Part shown: positions 23,287 to 35,874 of the stretch, piece after piece
How the letters are laid out: the number at the start of each line of letters is the position of its first letter
Position numbering within the stretch: the stretch's first letter is position 1
Program-made: the position numbers and the translations under genes
NCBI GenBank assembly: GCA_027924585.1
Contig: BSBM01000096.1
Span: forward strand, 5,641,501-5,705,500
DNA length: 64,000 bases
Reading direction: 5' to 3'
From: Larix kaempferi
Taxonomy: Eukaryota > Streptophyta > Pinopsida > Pinales > Pinaceae
The notes under the pieces: model-generated
Told to the model about the DNA's origin: nothing
The model's database searches: none
Seen by the model: the letters and a program-made list of their open reading frames with translations, nothing else

Positions 23287-25639
23287 GAATTATCAATATA
23301 TATATATATATTACCACCCATCATGACCCCAACGGACGAACAACTCGCAACTCGGGATGAATAGCAACTGAGGAAATCACTAGTCACCAAATCTTATCGA
23401 GCTTGTAGTCTGTCTCTCAATAATCTCCAATCGATATCTCAAACAATGCAGAGGGTCATGACTAGTGGCTAGAGCACACAACATCTTGAGTAGCTCAGTG
23501 TCGCAGGGAATCAGGAGTTGGTTTATTCGGTGTCGTCGCCCGTCAGAGTGTACACTTTCAGCCCTAATTTCCGAAAATGTGAGAAAAAGCCCGCCGAAAT
23601 ATGAAAACCCCCACCAAAATGTGAAACCTTTGCTGAAACCGATCCGCTTGAGGTTTGGTTTTAAGAGTTTCAGCGAACCTGATGGCTGAATCAGTTTGTC
23701 TTCATGTTCGACATGAGGCTCAGCCATCAAGTTTGCTGAACTTGAACGAACTTTTCAATTTTTTTTAGGTTCGTCGAATTCCCAACCTGGAGATTCAGGT
23801 TCGACGAACCCTGTGACATAGTATATATATATATATATATATATTACTTCGAAACTATGCACCATACGTACTTGGGGATGCCTCCTCTCTTTCATTTTCG
23901 CTTAAATTATACCGTTATATGCATGTATGTCATCTATTGATAGTATTAATCTAGTTCCTTGTCTAGTATTGGTTTAGTGCTTGAAAAAGGTGAGATAAAT
24001 TTGCAAATCTCGCAATTAACAAAAATCATCCAATTTTCAGATTTTGAGTCTAGCTATGCTTATAAATTTGTGAAATACATAGTTGCAGTTTATAGGCTTT
24101 GATTCAATATATCTAGACTCAGAATGTGAAGAGTGGGTGTATGTGCTCTAAATAAATGTCTTCAGATGATTGGTCACAAAAGAATTCCTCAAGGCAATGA
24201 ATAAAAACACATTGGTTAATTCCACAAGAGCATGCAACAATGGTAACGAGAAAGATTCAAACTGAACAAAGCTTACTGTAAGTATTGGCCAATATACGTT
24301 ACAAACTAGTGTCTAACATGCTCAGACTACAAGACAATGGGACTATTTTGTCACTACAAGACAAATACATTTAGTGAAAAAATTGGGCTAACATTAGAAA
24401 CCTGATTTGTCTTCCCCTACCTGTCACAAATCCCCATGTAGGAAATGTCGATTTGTTGGACACACTCTCATGAGTACACATTGCATGAAAATGTCTTGAA
24501 GGTGGTACTCTTTCTAGGGTTATATATTAAGTGAGTAATGCATTTAAAAAGTGAGCTCCAATATAGGGGTTTACAGGTTGCTGAGTGCCCATCAAGAAAC
24601 ATGCTATATTTTCAAGGGCACGATTATGTATGAATTATTTGACATGTGCTCATATTAGTGTGTGTATGTATATATATAGAGAAACGTTTCACTATAAGCA
24701 GCATTTCCAGGTAGAACTAACAGCTCATGCATTAATAGGGTGCATATCTCTTCACATTCAACATGCTGAGGTCTGAAAATTGCAAGTGGAATGAACCTCT
24801 AATTCAGATCAATACCTTTTACACAGGTAAAATATCATGGAATATTCTATGTTGCGTTGTCAAACCATATGCTCCAAAAACATAATAAGACAACTTACTT
24901 AATGTACCATTAGTCTTCAATGTCATCCAAGTAAGATCCTCTGTATGCAATCCTTTCATTGCAAATGTTTTCTCGAATACTTTGGCTGCATCCCTAAGAT
25001 AATATTCAATGCATCAAATACACCCAACATGCTCCAAAGCACATGTGTACATTTAACAAAATTGAACCTTGGTGGGTAGCTTTAAATGCCACTTCCATCC
25101 CCAACAAACCCCATTGGATCCCTTTTCTTCAACAATGAATTATGAGATGCACTTTCCCCCAAAAAATTGCATTTAGTGCAAAATGAATATCTCAACCCCC
25201 GATTATAATACTTCTTCATTGTTATTCTTAAATTCTTATCATTATCCTTAACATCTTATTATTACTATTTATAATTATTCCTAGAACTTATTATTATCCA
25301 TAAACTTTTTGATATTATCTTCTTTCCATAAACATATATCTAACAACCCTCCAATAAACATATGCTCCTAAATCAAATACTCTTGGTTCCTAAAGTTTGA
25401 ACCTCCTGATTGAATCTTCAACACTTGACATATTCTTCCTACTTGCTATTCTGGTGTAAGTCTCTCTAGTGGATTTAGTTAACCTATTCTCCCTACTTTC
25501 TATTCTGGTGTAAGTCTCTCTAGTCGCTTCAGTTAACCTTGTGGCATCATCTCTTGGCAAGTTCTTACATATTATTGGGTAAGATGCCATTCTTTTATCC
25601 TCGTTATAATACTAATGCAATCACCTTTGTCTCTAGAAT
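22034..25639. other. Anonymous AT-rich sequence with diverged duplication
   Basis: No supported gene. A diverged ~210-bp direct repeat occurs at about 22918-23146 and 23843-24058. The block between them (about 23165-23820) starts with an aggttcaggttcga-like sequence, ends with tcgacgaaccc and holds (TA)n runs, which hints at a decayed inverted-repeat transposon. A minus-strand frame at about 24835-24990 is open for some 55 codons but is not recognisable. Confidence 0.4.
23240..23310. repeat. (TA)n microsatellite, two runs
   Basis: About 42 bases of alternating TA, then a short interruption and a second run; another run lies at 23823-23845. Confidence 0.95.
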
Positions 25640-26060
25640 TATTTGAACTCTCTTGAATGGCTTATTAATGTTTACTATTTAGTCAAATCTTTAGCCCAAC
25701 CTGATACCTTTCCCTTTCTTGTTGTTCCATTGTTAGCTTATCCATTTACTCTTCTTTTATAAAATCATAAAGATTGTCAATGTTGAAAATCAGTGTGATC
25801 CAATTCTTTTGGCATATCCAAGAGATAATTATTGTTGTCCAATTTTTCACGATTTGACAAGACCAAATTTCATCTTCTTTATTTTCTTATATTGTCCTTT
25901 GGGAAAGTGTTCTTTTACTAGAAACACCATCATCATGTCACCAATTTGATATCATTTTTCAGATTTCTCTTTTCTCCATACCATTTCTAGCATGTATTCA
26001 TGTAGAGTACATTTTGCTGCTTCATATTTTTCTTGACTTTCTTAAATAAGTCCATCATCC
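25640..26060 (-). pseudogene. Ty3/gypsy integrase C-terminal remnant
   Basis: A minus-strand frame with several stops reads QIGDMMMVFLVKEHFP then YKKIKKMKFGLVK, followed in a shifted frame by a PKELDHTDF-like stretch and FNIDNLYDF. This matches the post-integrase region of gypsy elements (V/IGDxVMVxLRKERFP...KxxPxxxGPxxI...). Everything else of this pol is missing. It may belong to the same decayed element as the gag at 27250-28930. Confidence 0.6.
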
Positions 26061-26265
26061 CTTTTAAATATTGTTCAATCAACAAAGTTATAGACATTTA
26101 AAGGTTATTCTGTTGCCTTATTATGGTATATTTTTGTGCTTATCAGCGTGTTTTGAAAAATAAATTGGATTTTAAGCATGGTTGTCTTTGGATATTATTG
26201 TCTTTTCTTAGAATTACAAATGATGCAATCTAGATGTTCATATTTTTTATCTCCCCAATTCTGAA

Positions 26266-26336
26266 AGGGTGCTAGCTCAATGAAAGAGTTCCTTCCTTAC
26301 AAGAAGGATGTTGGTGGTTCGATTCCTCCATGCCCT
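26266..26336 (+). tRNA. tRNA-Val(UAC)-like sequence, probable pseudogene
   Basis: 71 bases fold with the standard arm lengths: acceptor 7, D arm 4-7-4, anticodon arm 5-7-5 (CCTTC CTTACAA GAAGG), variable 5, T arm 5-7-5 with perfect B box GGTTCGATTCC. The anticodon would be UAC (Val). Defects: C:A at the base of the acceptor stem, T:T in the T stem, a short D loop without the usual GG. These point to a pseudogene or an organellar-derived or SINE-head copy rather than an active gene. Confidence 0.45.
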
Positions 26337-26394
26337 ATTGATATTGCAATATTGATATTTTTAATAAAATATATTTTATTATGATTTATTATGG

Positions 26395-27110
26395 CTATAG
26401 AGGGGGTTTCAAACCGCCTTTGTATGTTTCTACGAGGTGGGTTCTAAACCGCCTTCATATATCACTATGAGGGGGGTTCAAAATTTTCCTTGTATGTTAA
26501 AACGAGGGGGGTTTACAACCTCCCTTGTAGGTACCTACGAGGGGGGTTTGAAACCACCCTCGTAGGTACCTACGAGGGGGGTTTGTAATTGCCCTCGTAT
26601 GTACCTACAAGGGGGGTTTGTAACTGCCCCCAAAGGTTTGTAATAAGGACATTTAGATGGGGTTCTGAACCGCCCCCATAGGTGTCTACGAGGGGGGTTT
26701 AGAACTGCCCCTATAGGGGTTTCAAACTGCCTCTATAGGCCTCTACAAGGGGGGTTCAAAATCACCACTATAAGCCTCTACGAGGGGGGTTCTAAACTGC
26801 CCCTATAGGCCTCTACAAGGGGGGTTCCAAAGCGCCTCTATAGAACTATACGAGAGCGGTTCACAACTACCCCTATAGCCTCTATGAGGGGGGTTTGAAA
26901 CCACCCTATAGTCCTCTATGAGGGGGGTTCCAAATTGCCTCTATAGGTTTGTATGAGGGGGCTTACGAGGGTTGTTCACAACCGCCCTTGTAGGTCTCTA
27001 TGAAGGGGGTTCAAAACCGCCCCCGTAGGTCTCTATGAAGGGGTCTACGAGGGGGGTTTAAAACCACCTCCGTATACCTCTATGAGGAGGGTCACAAAAC
27101 ACCCCCAAAT
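26395..27110. repeat. G-rich ~35-bp tandem array of self-complementary units
   Basis: About twenty diverged units with spacing 33-37 bp. Each holds a run of up to six G (plus strand), then GTTT..AAAC, then a C-rich run. The best units (26528-26600) read CTACGAGGG...CCCTCGTAG with GGTTT/AAACC inside, and neighbouring units are joined by palindromic gtaggtacctac. Both strands could form hairpins or G-quadruplex-like structures. The array sits between gypsy gag and integrase remnants. Confidence 0.9.
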
Positions 27111-27127
27111 CTCATCAAAAACCTCCC

Positions 27128-28930
27128 TTAAAGGGAAAATTTTTTAACATCAGTGCCTCTAGGGGCATTTTTTCCAAAACCGCCCCCAAAGCAGAACCCC
27201 CCCCCCCCCCCACCATAGGTCACTTTTGGGGGCGGAATACAACCCACCCTAAAGGCCAAAAATGGTGTAGGCTTATTTATACACAATTCCCTAATTGTTT
27301 TCACATAAATAGGTACATCCTTTATAGCCTGCAATAAGGGAATTTTTACACAAACATTTCACAATTCAGATTCTAAATCAAGTTCTGAGTGACTTGTAGG
27401 TTTCTCTATAGAAAGTCTCTCTAAGTATGGATGATTTTTAGGTACCTATGGTTGCTTAGAATGTGAAGGTGGAAATGTTTGTAATGGTGTAACAATAACA
27501 TATTCATGATGGTCATCATTATATGTTTGAATGGGAGTTTCCTCCTCATCATGTTCTTATTCAATGACAACTATGGGGTTTGTTTTATAAAGAATATTTC
27601 TAGACATAAGATGTATATCATGTAAAGGAAAAGGGGAAATCATGTAGGTTGGAAATGTTTCCAACTCAGCATCAAAAGCAAGTTGAGTTTTATTATTTGG
27701 GTTAGCAATGGCCTGAGAAGGTGATTGTGTTAGACAGGGAGGAAGAGGTTGATTGGTGGGAAATTGAATTTGTTGAGGATGAGAAAGGATAGGATGGGGA
27801 GGATGCATTTGGGACTGCATTTGAGGATAATTTTGTGGTATAGGTGTTGGATAATGCGGGTAAGTAGGATAAGGGGTCCATAATTACTTTGGGGGGGAAT
27901 TTACATATGAGTTTCTTCGATGGGTTAGGGGCACCCCATTGTTGAGAATTATTCACATAAAATGAACGAGATTGTGACAATGGGTCAGAATTCATACCTT
28001 GATGGCTTGGATTCCATGGCCTCTTTTGTGAAACAAAGAAAAGAGAGTCTACTACTTCCATGCTTCCTTTGTAAATAGCTTGTAATACCGGTAGTAAGGG
28101 GCATCTTTTTGTTGCATAATTCTCTACAAAATCGCACAAATATGTACATTATTCAGTGGACAATATTTCAAGGGATTACTTTTCCTACACTTTCAATAGA
28201 AATTAGATAAAGCAACATTTTCCTCTTCTTATTTATTCTTAGCTTTGAATGCATATTACTGAGCGCTAAGAGTACTTAAGATATCTACTTTAAAATTTTA
28301 TAATCAAATACCTATTTTTGTCCTAGTTACTCCTATAATATATTTATTCCCTTTTGAAAATATATCTCTAATTCCCTTACTGTCTTTGGCCCTACTTCTA
28401 GAGTACTTTCTGCAAAAATCACAAATGGTTGTAAAGGGAGTTTGAGAGACATCATCAGAACCCATGAGGTTAAGGATTTCAATATACTCTTCCTGAATTC
28501 CTTTTAAAAAGATGGTTTTGATTGAGTCTTCATTCAATGCACCATGTTTGGATTTTTTGATATTATAGAGAAACGTCTCGACATAATCTTTGAGGATCTC
28601 ATCCTCTTGTTGTTGCATCTTGAAAATGTTAATTCTCAAATCCCTAGTACTACTATATTCTTGATTTTTTTTAGAAAATTTATCTTCATTTATTCCCAAG
28701 ATGTAATGGTGTACTCTCCTGGGCCCATAAACAACCTAAGAGCATAACCTTTTAATGTAGTAGGAAACAAATTTAATTTATGGCCATCATTAACATAATT
28801 GTAAGTATGACACAATATGTTAAATTCAAACAAAAAGAAATTTGGATTTTTAGTCACCAAACCATGAAAATGAGGTAATACTGAGGGAGGAATGTTTTTC
28901 ATATTGACATTTTGCATCATATCTAGAATT
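27128..28930 (-). pseudogene. Ty3/gypsy gag remnant
   Basis: Minus-strand pieces in shifted frames. 28690-28920 reads LPHFHGL...FEFNILCHTYNY and KLNLFPTTLKGYALRLF, the start of a Retrotrans_gag domain. 28304-28699 continues it (ILKDYVETFLYNIKKSKHGA). 27702-28139 holds a knuckle-like MCDFVENYATKRCP and a Ser/Pro-rich linker. 27250-27334 reads MQAIKDVPIYVKTIRELC, the segment that precedes protease in many plant gypsy elements. The frame then enters the poly-C/G-rich repeat. Non-functional. Confidence 0.72.
27197..27211. repeat. Poly-C tract
   Basis: Fifteen consecutive C on the plus strand, just beyond the G-rich array. Confidence 0.9.
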
Positions 28931-29063
28931 TGAAACTCAAAATTTACCTCATTAGCGTCAATAATTTATTTGTTTCTTGTGTTTGAAGATATTTCTTCAT
29001 CTTCTATGTTATTGAGTAGGCTTAATGTAGTGATCTCAAGTAAATTTCCCAAACGAGATGAAG

Positions 29064-32000
29064 TGTAACACACCCAAAATCCTCGTCACATTCTAGAGGA
29101 AATGGGGTGCAATTTTTTGCTTTTATTTACATACTTGGCACATGACTATTAAATAATAATTTGGTAAGTATGACATTGAATATAACGACACAAAGGACAC
29201 ACATTCATATGTCCTAATCCATTCTTATGCCAAGTTTTGTATTCATTAAATTCAATACTTATTCCACCTCTAGATAACTTGTCAACATATCTTTACAGCA
29301 ATAATGAAAATCCTTATCAAGAATGAGTTCCATAAAATAGATATTCGGTCAAAGTCATTATGAACCCCATACACAAATTGGGTTAACACCTTATATCAAA
29401 AGGCATAAATATAACTTAAGAGGATTTAGCTATGCTATGTTAACTTTCCTCCTTTACATCATTCTATTTTTTAACTCTTTAAACTCAGGATGATGTCTTA
29501 CTCTTCATCCGCATAAGATTTAAACATTAAAATATAGAGAACTTATAAGTACACAATGTTACTTCAAACCTCTTACTCTTCATCTATTTCATCCATATTA
29601 TATGCTCATACATTAGACATAAATTCTAACACATCTTGAAATGCAAGTACATCATATGATAACTAAATGGCGACACCATCAACCTATGTATCATTTCAAA
29701 GTATCTGATCAAAAATTTCATACAAACTTAATATAATAGTATTTTTCCATTGACTATATGCAAATCAACATTACATAGTTACATGGAAAAATAACATAGG
29801 AAAATACTCTTCATTTACATTGCTAGAACAATGTTAGAGACAAGATACTTGAGTAAACTTAACACTTCCTTTTTACCAGCATTAGGGTACAGGATATATC
29901 AAACATTATAATAGAGCATACTTTCCTTACCAAATTGGTAGATCTGAAAGATAGTTTCCTCCCCGCTTTCCTCTACCTGTCTTCATCAGACTTGTAACAT
30001 TCATTAGTACTACTAGTTCTATTTGATGCACTCAAAAATCAAGATTCCTTTTTCATTAATCATGTGATATATCTAGTTATTTAACATTCATAAATATTAA
30101 TTAAGGGGGAACTATTTTGGGCAATGCAATGCTCCACCCAACCATAGGCTCTCCGAAGGCTTCTACTCGATCCATCTGAAGGCCAACCCCGAGCTAGGCA
30201 CAGTGATCCACAATTAAGTTAAGGAGTTTTTAAGTCTCGATTCTCTAAAACCTACACTCACAGTCTTAGCGAGTATGGTAGTGCTCTTGCAATTTCATAA
30301 AGTAGTGCTTCTACCTGAACACGTCTCGTGTTCTAGCCTCTTACCCAAATGTAGTGTTGTCCTTGCTGGTCCAAGTCTACACTCCAGACTTGAGCTTCTA
30401 TTCCCTATGGCACATCCAAGTGTTTAAAGGCTTGTTTTTTCCAAACCAATTACAATATGCATAATAATAATAAATGCACCTAACATCACATCATTAGCTT
30501 ATAAATCTATACGCATATGTAACACAACCAATAAATTTGTTTCAATGCAACATCATAACCAATGCTTACGCATACAACATATAAATATGAACCAAAACCA
30601 ATGCAAACAAACCAATGCGTACAACATGCAGATGTAAATGCAACAAAATAAATCCATACAACATGCAACATGTAACTGTAAATGCATTTCGACACAACAT
30701 CATAACCAATGTATGCAGCACGGTAGATTTTTAAATAAACCAATACGTACAACATGTAAATGTAATTGTAAATGCGTTTCGACACAGCATCTTAACCAAT
30801 GCATGCAGCATATGCATTTCGACACAACATCAATGCATAAGGAATATTCCAACAGGAACTCGGTGGATGTCTAACACACTCATGCAAAGGTAATTAATAC
30901 ACATAACCACGAAATCGGTGGCATATGTAACAAACCCACACGGTGGCAGCATAAGTTTATACCAAATATTGCAACAGGGATAACACAAATCCCCACGAAA
31001 TAAATACACAGAATCACGCATATGTAACAAACCCACATGGTGGCATATAACCCACACGGTGGCAGCATAAACAGAATCCCACAATCCTGGTATCAGCTTC
31101 TCGCGCACATGATTAATGCGTATATGTAATACCACCAGTACATAACATATGCAGTATAATTATGCAGCATCTTCTTTCCCATAGGATCAATGCATATAGG
31201 TACACAACCAATACATAAAACATATAAAATAACCAAATAGCAGAGATCAGTCGCTTGTTGGTATCAGCTTCTCGCCCACAGAATCAATGCATATATGTAA
31301 CAGAATCAATGCATATATGTAACAGAATCAATACTCAACATATGCAATATAAATTATGCATCATTACCAACATATAAAATATGCAGCATCACCCATGCAT
31401 AAAGAAGATCCCAAATGCAGTATAAAACAAATTCGATAGCAGCAACAGCATCACCTGCACATAAAGAAGATGCCAGATGCAATTTAAAATGAATTCGATG
31501 GCAACAACCTAATGCGTAAAGAAAATTTGATCCATTACAAATTCAGTTGTTCAAGAAATAAATATTACAAGAACAAATAAAAATCTATCAATCTGAGGGT
31601 AGCGCCCTCTTCTTCTTCACAGTATACATAGGAAGACTTTCACTCGGATTCCTTAAAGTAAATCAATACAATTAATTCCTTTTTAAAACAAAGAACCAAA
31701 ATGAAAATGTTCTCTTTACAGGTCATAGGGTTTGGCTCTTGTGAGGCCGCCCTCTCCCTCTCAATCCATCTCATGAGAACATAGTTCTAAGAATTATAAT
31801 AACATTTAAAATAGTTCCTAAGGAATAGAAAGAATCACATAGAAAATGCTCTTAACTTTACAGTTCATTTTTCTTTCCCTAATTCCAAATTTTATTTAAA
31901 ATATTATTTAACTGAACCATACCTTAACTCGTGAATGATTGTGATAACCTATTCTAGGTGTTCCTCCTTGCTTGCTTGTAAATGTGATAGAAAATTCCCT

Positions 32001-33075
32001 TCTTTCTTTTCTTCCCCGCCGTCCTAAAAAATGGTGTCAACTGTTCTTTGTTTGAGCCCCTCCTTCCCTTCTCTCGACGGAGTATATCCTTTAATCAAAC
32101 CCAGGTTTTACATGGATCTTTCCCTAGGAAATTCCCTCCCTTCCAGCATTGGATACCCATGTGGATCCCAACTAGAATCAACCCCAAATGAATGGTAGAG
32201 CCATTAACCGATTTAACTAAAAACCTTCCCAACTACATTTGCGTGAGGCATTAATAAGGGTGTCATCTAGGTTTAGAATAATCAATAATAAAATAATTTA
32301 TAAAAGGAAATAATACTAACACTCATAATTTATTGATTATACCTTTGTCATTTTTTTAACAAATAATCAAACACAAGTTTTTCTATTAAACCTTTCAACA
32401 ATTGAAAGTATATTAATTCAATGGAGATCAATGATCTCACAAGGTAAAAAGCCTCCTCAGAGTATTTATCCCCGCCTTATAAGTTCATTAATATATAATT
32501 AATAAACACTTACTTTATACACAAATAAAATAAACATTTTCTCACACAAAAGCATATTCATATAAATAAGAGAGATACACTTCTAAATCAGTATAATGTC
32601 TCAAAACACACATATATATATATATATATATTAGAGAATAAATATAAAGTAAAGATTATACACTTCTATAAATTTATATTATCTCACATATATATATATA
32701 TATATATACTAGATGCAATACATATACATATGTATTTCAATAGCAATAGTGATCAGGGATTAATTTAAAAGCCAGTTAAAAGGATACTCCTTTAAACAAA
32801 AGGTATATATGTATATACATATGTCATAGATTAATTAACCTAATATACATAAATATATCATAGATTAATTAACTTAAAACCAAAGTACGACATGTTTAAC
32901 CCATGCTCAAAGGTTAATCAAAGCCAAAGAATATCGCGACTAAAACTATCCCCCTTGTGGTTCACCGTGCCCTTTTTCACTCTAGGTTGCATTACCTATT
33001 CTAGTCTAGGTTATAGCTTATGTAAATAGACAAAAATGCATAAATAACAATTTTTCCAGAGATGGGGATGTTACA
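29064..33075 (-). repeat. Family A LTR 1 (4.0 kb)
   Basis: Begins tgtaacacaccc and ends gatgttaca, giving TGTAAC/GTTACA terminal inverted repeats. It matches 49535-53748 over its length but lacks about 180 bp present there near 49861-50040. It carries no ORF of interest. It is the 3' LTR of the left member of the array: a polypurine tract and internal sequence follow at 33076. Confidence 0.82.
30118..30200. other. LTR module shared by families A and B
   Basis: A block of the form gctccacccaaccataggct ... gaaggccaaccccgagct, also found in the other A LTRs (about 50768-50850, 58551-58635) and in the B LTRs (about 34580-34665, 45359-45440), although the LTRs are otherwise unrelated. Confidence 0.7.
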
Positions 33076-33112
33076 ATACTCTCCCTCTTGAAAGAACACC
33101 ATCCTCGGTGTT
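33076..33112 (-). promoter_or_regulatory. Polypurine tract and stem-loop, family A int 1
   Basis: Minus strand: stem-loop AACACC-GAGGAT-GGTGTT, then a purine-rich stretch AAGAGGGAGAG abutting the LTR. The second family A copy keeps a 7-bp stem with AGGA loop. Confidence 0.65.
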
Positions 33113-33335
33113 GTGCCACTTTTCGCACTACCCCATCTGTTCATCCTCCTTCTCTACATTTCTATCATATGCAAACACATTCTCTTTCCCAATATATTAA
33201 AAAAAACAATATTTTAAATCGTATGACAAAGCATAATAAAGATAGGATTTTTATGAATGCAACACTTATCTCCTATATTTCTCTATTTCATCTCTTGGGA
33301 AAATGCTTTGCAATTTTGATACCAGCTTTACCTGG
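33113..33335 (-). other. Family A internal region 1, left part
   Basis: Non-coding internal sequence matching 53786-54010. It is interrupted at 33336 by family B; the target duplication cctgg occupies 33331-33335 and 46827-46831. Confidence 0.75.
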
Positions 33336-34288
33336 TGTAACATCCCCACCCTTGGACCCAATGCAAGGAAGGGAACCTGATGCCATTCTATGGGGCTTTT
33401 CATTAACTCAGCCATATTCATTAGATGCATACAGTTAATAACAAATGTGTGCAGATGGAAATCAAACAAACATGCATAGCGGAAATGAACTCATCCACAC
33501 ACATATTACATGATTGCTATTCAATTTAACACAGTCAACAAATTAACACATTTTCAGAAGTAAATACAAAATAAAATACTCATCTTGATGCAATGTTGTC
33601 CCAAACAACTAGCTATGTCGCTGCAACGTTCCTCCCAGCCACAAGTCTCTGCTCAGGCTATATTCTTTTAGCACTCAGAGACCAACCCAGAGCTGGGAAT
33701 GATATCTACAAGGAAAAGGGAACCCTCAAGCTCAGCTCAGCCCAAAGCAATGGATAACCAACTCAACCCCAGCATTCTCTTGCACACCAAACTCAGATTT
33801 GGGCTCTGGAACACACTTTCAGCAGTGGAACTTAGGAACTAGATGGACAGGGGTTTTCCCAAAACGTAGGCACACCAAAAAAAGATTGTGGGAAGAGGAA
33901 TCCAACCCCAGGGAAGAAAACTAATTTCCAACACAGATGTATGAGCATACAGTGGGCCAAAACGGCCTCTAAAAACCCCAAAATTGTTTTACTCTTTTCT
34001 CCACTATTAGACACACAAAAATGCCCTTCCCAGTTAGGAAAATGAAGGTAAACATAGTAAAACCAGTGAGGAAAACGCCCAGGTAGCTCCAAACACGTGA
34101 GAGGGAAAACGGGGTTGATGGGTTATGGCTGGGGAGCAATTCATGGCTCTTTTCTTTCCCAAGAAGCAAAACACAAATTTTCATGCAGGGTGGATTGCCC
34201 ATACTCGAATTTGGACAACCATACATCCCATTCCCCAAGGAATTAACTACCTCAACCAACTCTTGGGAGAAAACAATGATTGGGTATA
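33336..34288. repeat. Family B solo LTR, left part
   Basis: First ~950 bp of a family B LTR (begins tgtaacatcccc), split by the full family B element. Together with 46472-46826 it makes a solo LTR of about 1.3 kb flanked by perfect 5-bp duplications cctgg. The last five bases (gtata) are the left copy of the inner target duplication. Confidence 0.8.
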
Positions 34289-35688
34289 TGTACTATCCCC
34301 ACCCTTGGACCCAGTGCAAGGAAGGAAACCTGATGCCAATATATGGGGCTTTTCATAAACTCAACCCACTCATTAGATTCATAAAACCAAAAACACATGT
34401 GCAGATGTATAATCCAAATAAACATAGCAGAAGCAAGATCCACTACATGCATATACAATAGGAATTGCTCTTCATAAACATAATAGTCAATAATGCAATG
34501 ACATTGCAGAATTAAATACACATAAGAATATACTCATCTTCATTGTGCAATTGTCCCAAACAACTAGCTATGTCACTGCAACGTTCCACCCAACTGTAGG
34601 CTCTTCGATGGCATATACTCAGTCCGTCCGAAGGCCACCCTCGAGCTGGGCATGATTCTTACAAGGAAAAGGAGGTATTCAGCTCATACATAGCCAATTA
34701 AGCATTTCATTTGAGCCAAGCCAGTCCATCGCTGGGTTTATCAGGCTACATCAAAACCCTGGATGCTTGCACTCAAGCTCAAGCCAAAACAATGGAGACC
34801 CATAACCCACACCCCAACATACTCTTACACACAGCAACTCAAAAACTGGGCATGGATACACACTTCCATTCATGGGGTTTACAAACAGGATGGCCATGGG
34901 TTTTCCCCAAGTTGTGGCTCACCCAAAACAAACTGTGGAAAGGGAAATGCATCCACAGGGAGGAAAAACGTTTTCTCCCCAACTCTCTAAGCATTTAACA
35001 ACAAAGATGGTTTCTATGGAACCCCAGTTCCATTACCCTTATTCCCCACTGGTATACAACACAAAAACACCCTTCTCCCAACTGATATTGAAGGAAAACA
35101 CAGACACCCATGGCTAGAAAATGCCCTGGTAGCTCCAAACTCGTGAGGGAGGAAGAGCAGTTGATGGGTAATGGCTTGGGGAGCAATTCATGGCTCTTTT
35201 CTTGCCCAAGAAGCAAAACACGCTTTTCCATGCAGGGTGGCTTGCCCATACTCGAATTTGGACAGCCATACCTCCCATTCCCCAAGGCATTAACTACCTC
35301 AACCAACTCTTGGGATAAATCAATGATTGGGTACAAAAGTCAACATGGGTAGTTGAGGGTTTTATGGGTTCTCTCATTGACACTTGGCTTGACTTGATTG
35401 GCTCCAAGGGTTTGAATATTTCCCTCCCAATTCCTTGTAAAATCATGCCCCCATATCTTGTTGCATTACATAGCTAGTTGTGGGTATTTTATATTAAAAT
35501 GCATATTTACAATTCCCATGGTTCACTAGCACATGGGTAGCATAATATCCAATAATTGCCTCTTCGTGGTCGAGTTTTCACTAGCGGGGCCTTGGCCTTG
35601 AGCTCCACGCTAGGAATCATACATAATATGCATACAATATTTACATTATAGCCCAAAATATTATAAGGGTCAAACTGGGGACATTACA
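34289..35688 (-). repeat. Family B 3' LTR of the inner element
   Basis: 1400 bp, from tgtactatcccc to gacattaca. It pairs with 45068-46466 (1399 bp); about 14 differences in the first ~215 bp. Followed by a polypurine tract (plus ttcccctcccctt), so it is the 3' LTR in minus orientation. Confidence 0.83.
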
Positions 35689-35874
35689 TTCCCCTCCCCT
35701 TGGACTAACACCGTCCTCGGTGTTCCGATACTTAGGAATAAATACCCACTTTACACATGTTTCAAAATTCACAAATGGTGGTAGGTCTATCCTGCATTTC
35801 ATATGTTCACTTTGAGATTTCAAGACCAAGTCCTTTGGCTTCCACAACTGCTCTTGCTGTCTTTGATCTTCCAT
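35689..35874 (-). pseudogene. Family B pol C-terminal remnant, polypurine tract and stem-loop
   Basis: A short minus-strand frame ending RNTEDGVSPRGG just before the LTR looks like the extreme C-terminus of a gypsy polyprotein; nothing recognisable precedes it. It overlaps the polypurine tract (AAGGGGAGGGGAA) and the stem-loop AACACCG-AGGA-CGGTGTT at 35707-35724. Confidence 0.55.

Noticed and set aside
23380-23730. 116-codon minus-strand ORF
   Set aside because: Composition follows an ttcg/cgaa-rich repetitive block; no conserved motif.
23165-23820. Inverted-repeat DNA transposon (MITE)
   Set aside because: Ends resemble each other (aggttc...gaaccc) but the inverted repeat is weak and no target duplication could be found.
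26395-27110. CRISPR-like array of palindromic repeats
   Set aside because: Units abut without unique spacers, diverge gradually, and the context is eukaryotic retrotransposon DNA.
30507-31135. Cys/Tyr-rich minus-strand ORFs in LTR 1
   Set aside because: They are translations of a degenerate acaacatgcaa-type repeat inside a non-coding LTR and are not kept intact in the other LTRs.
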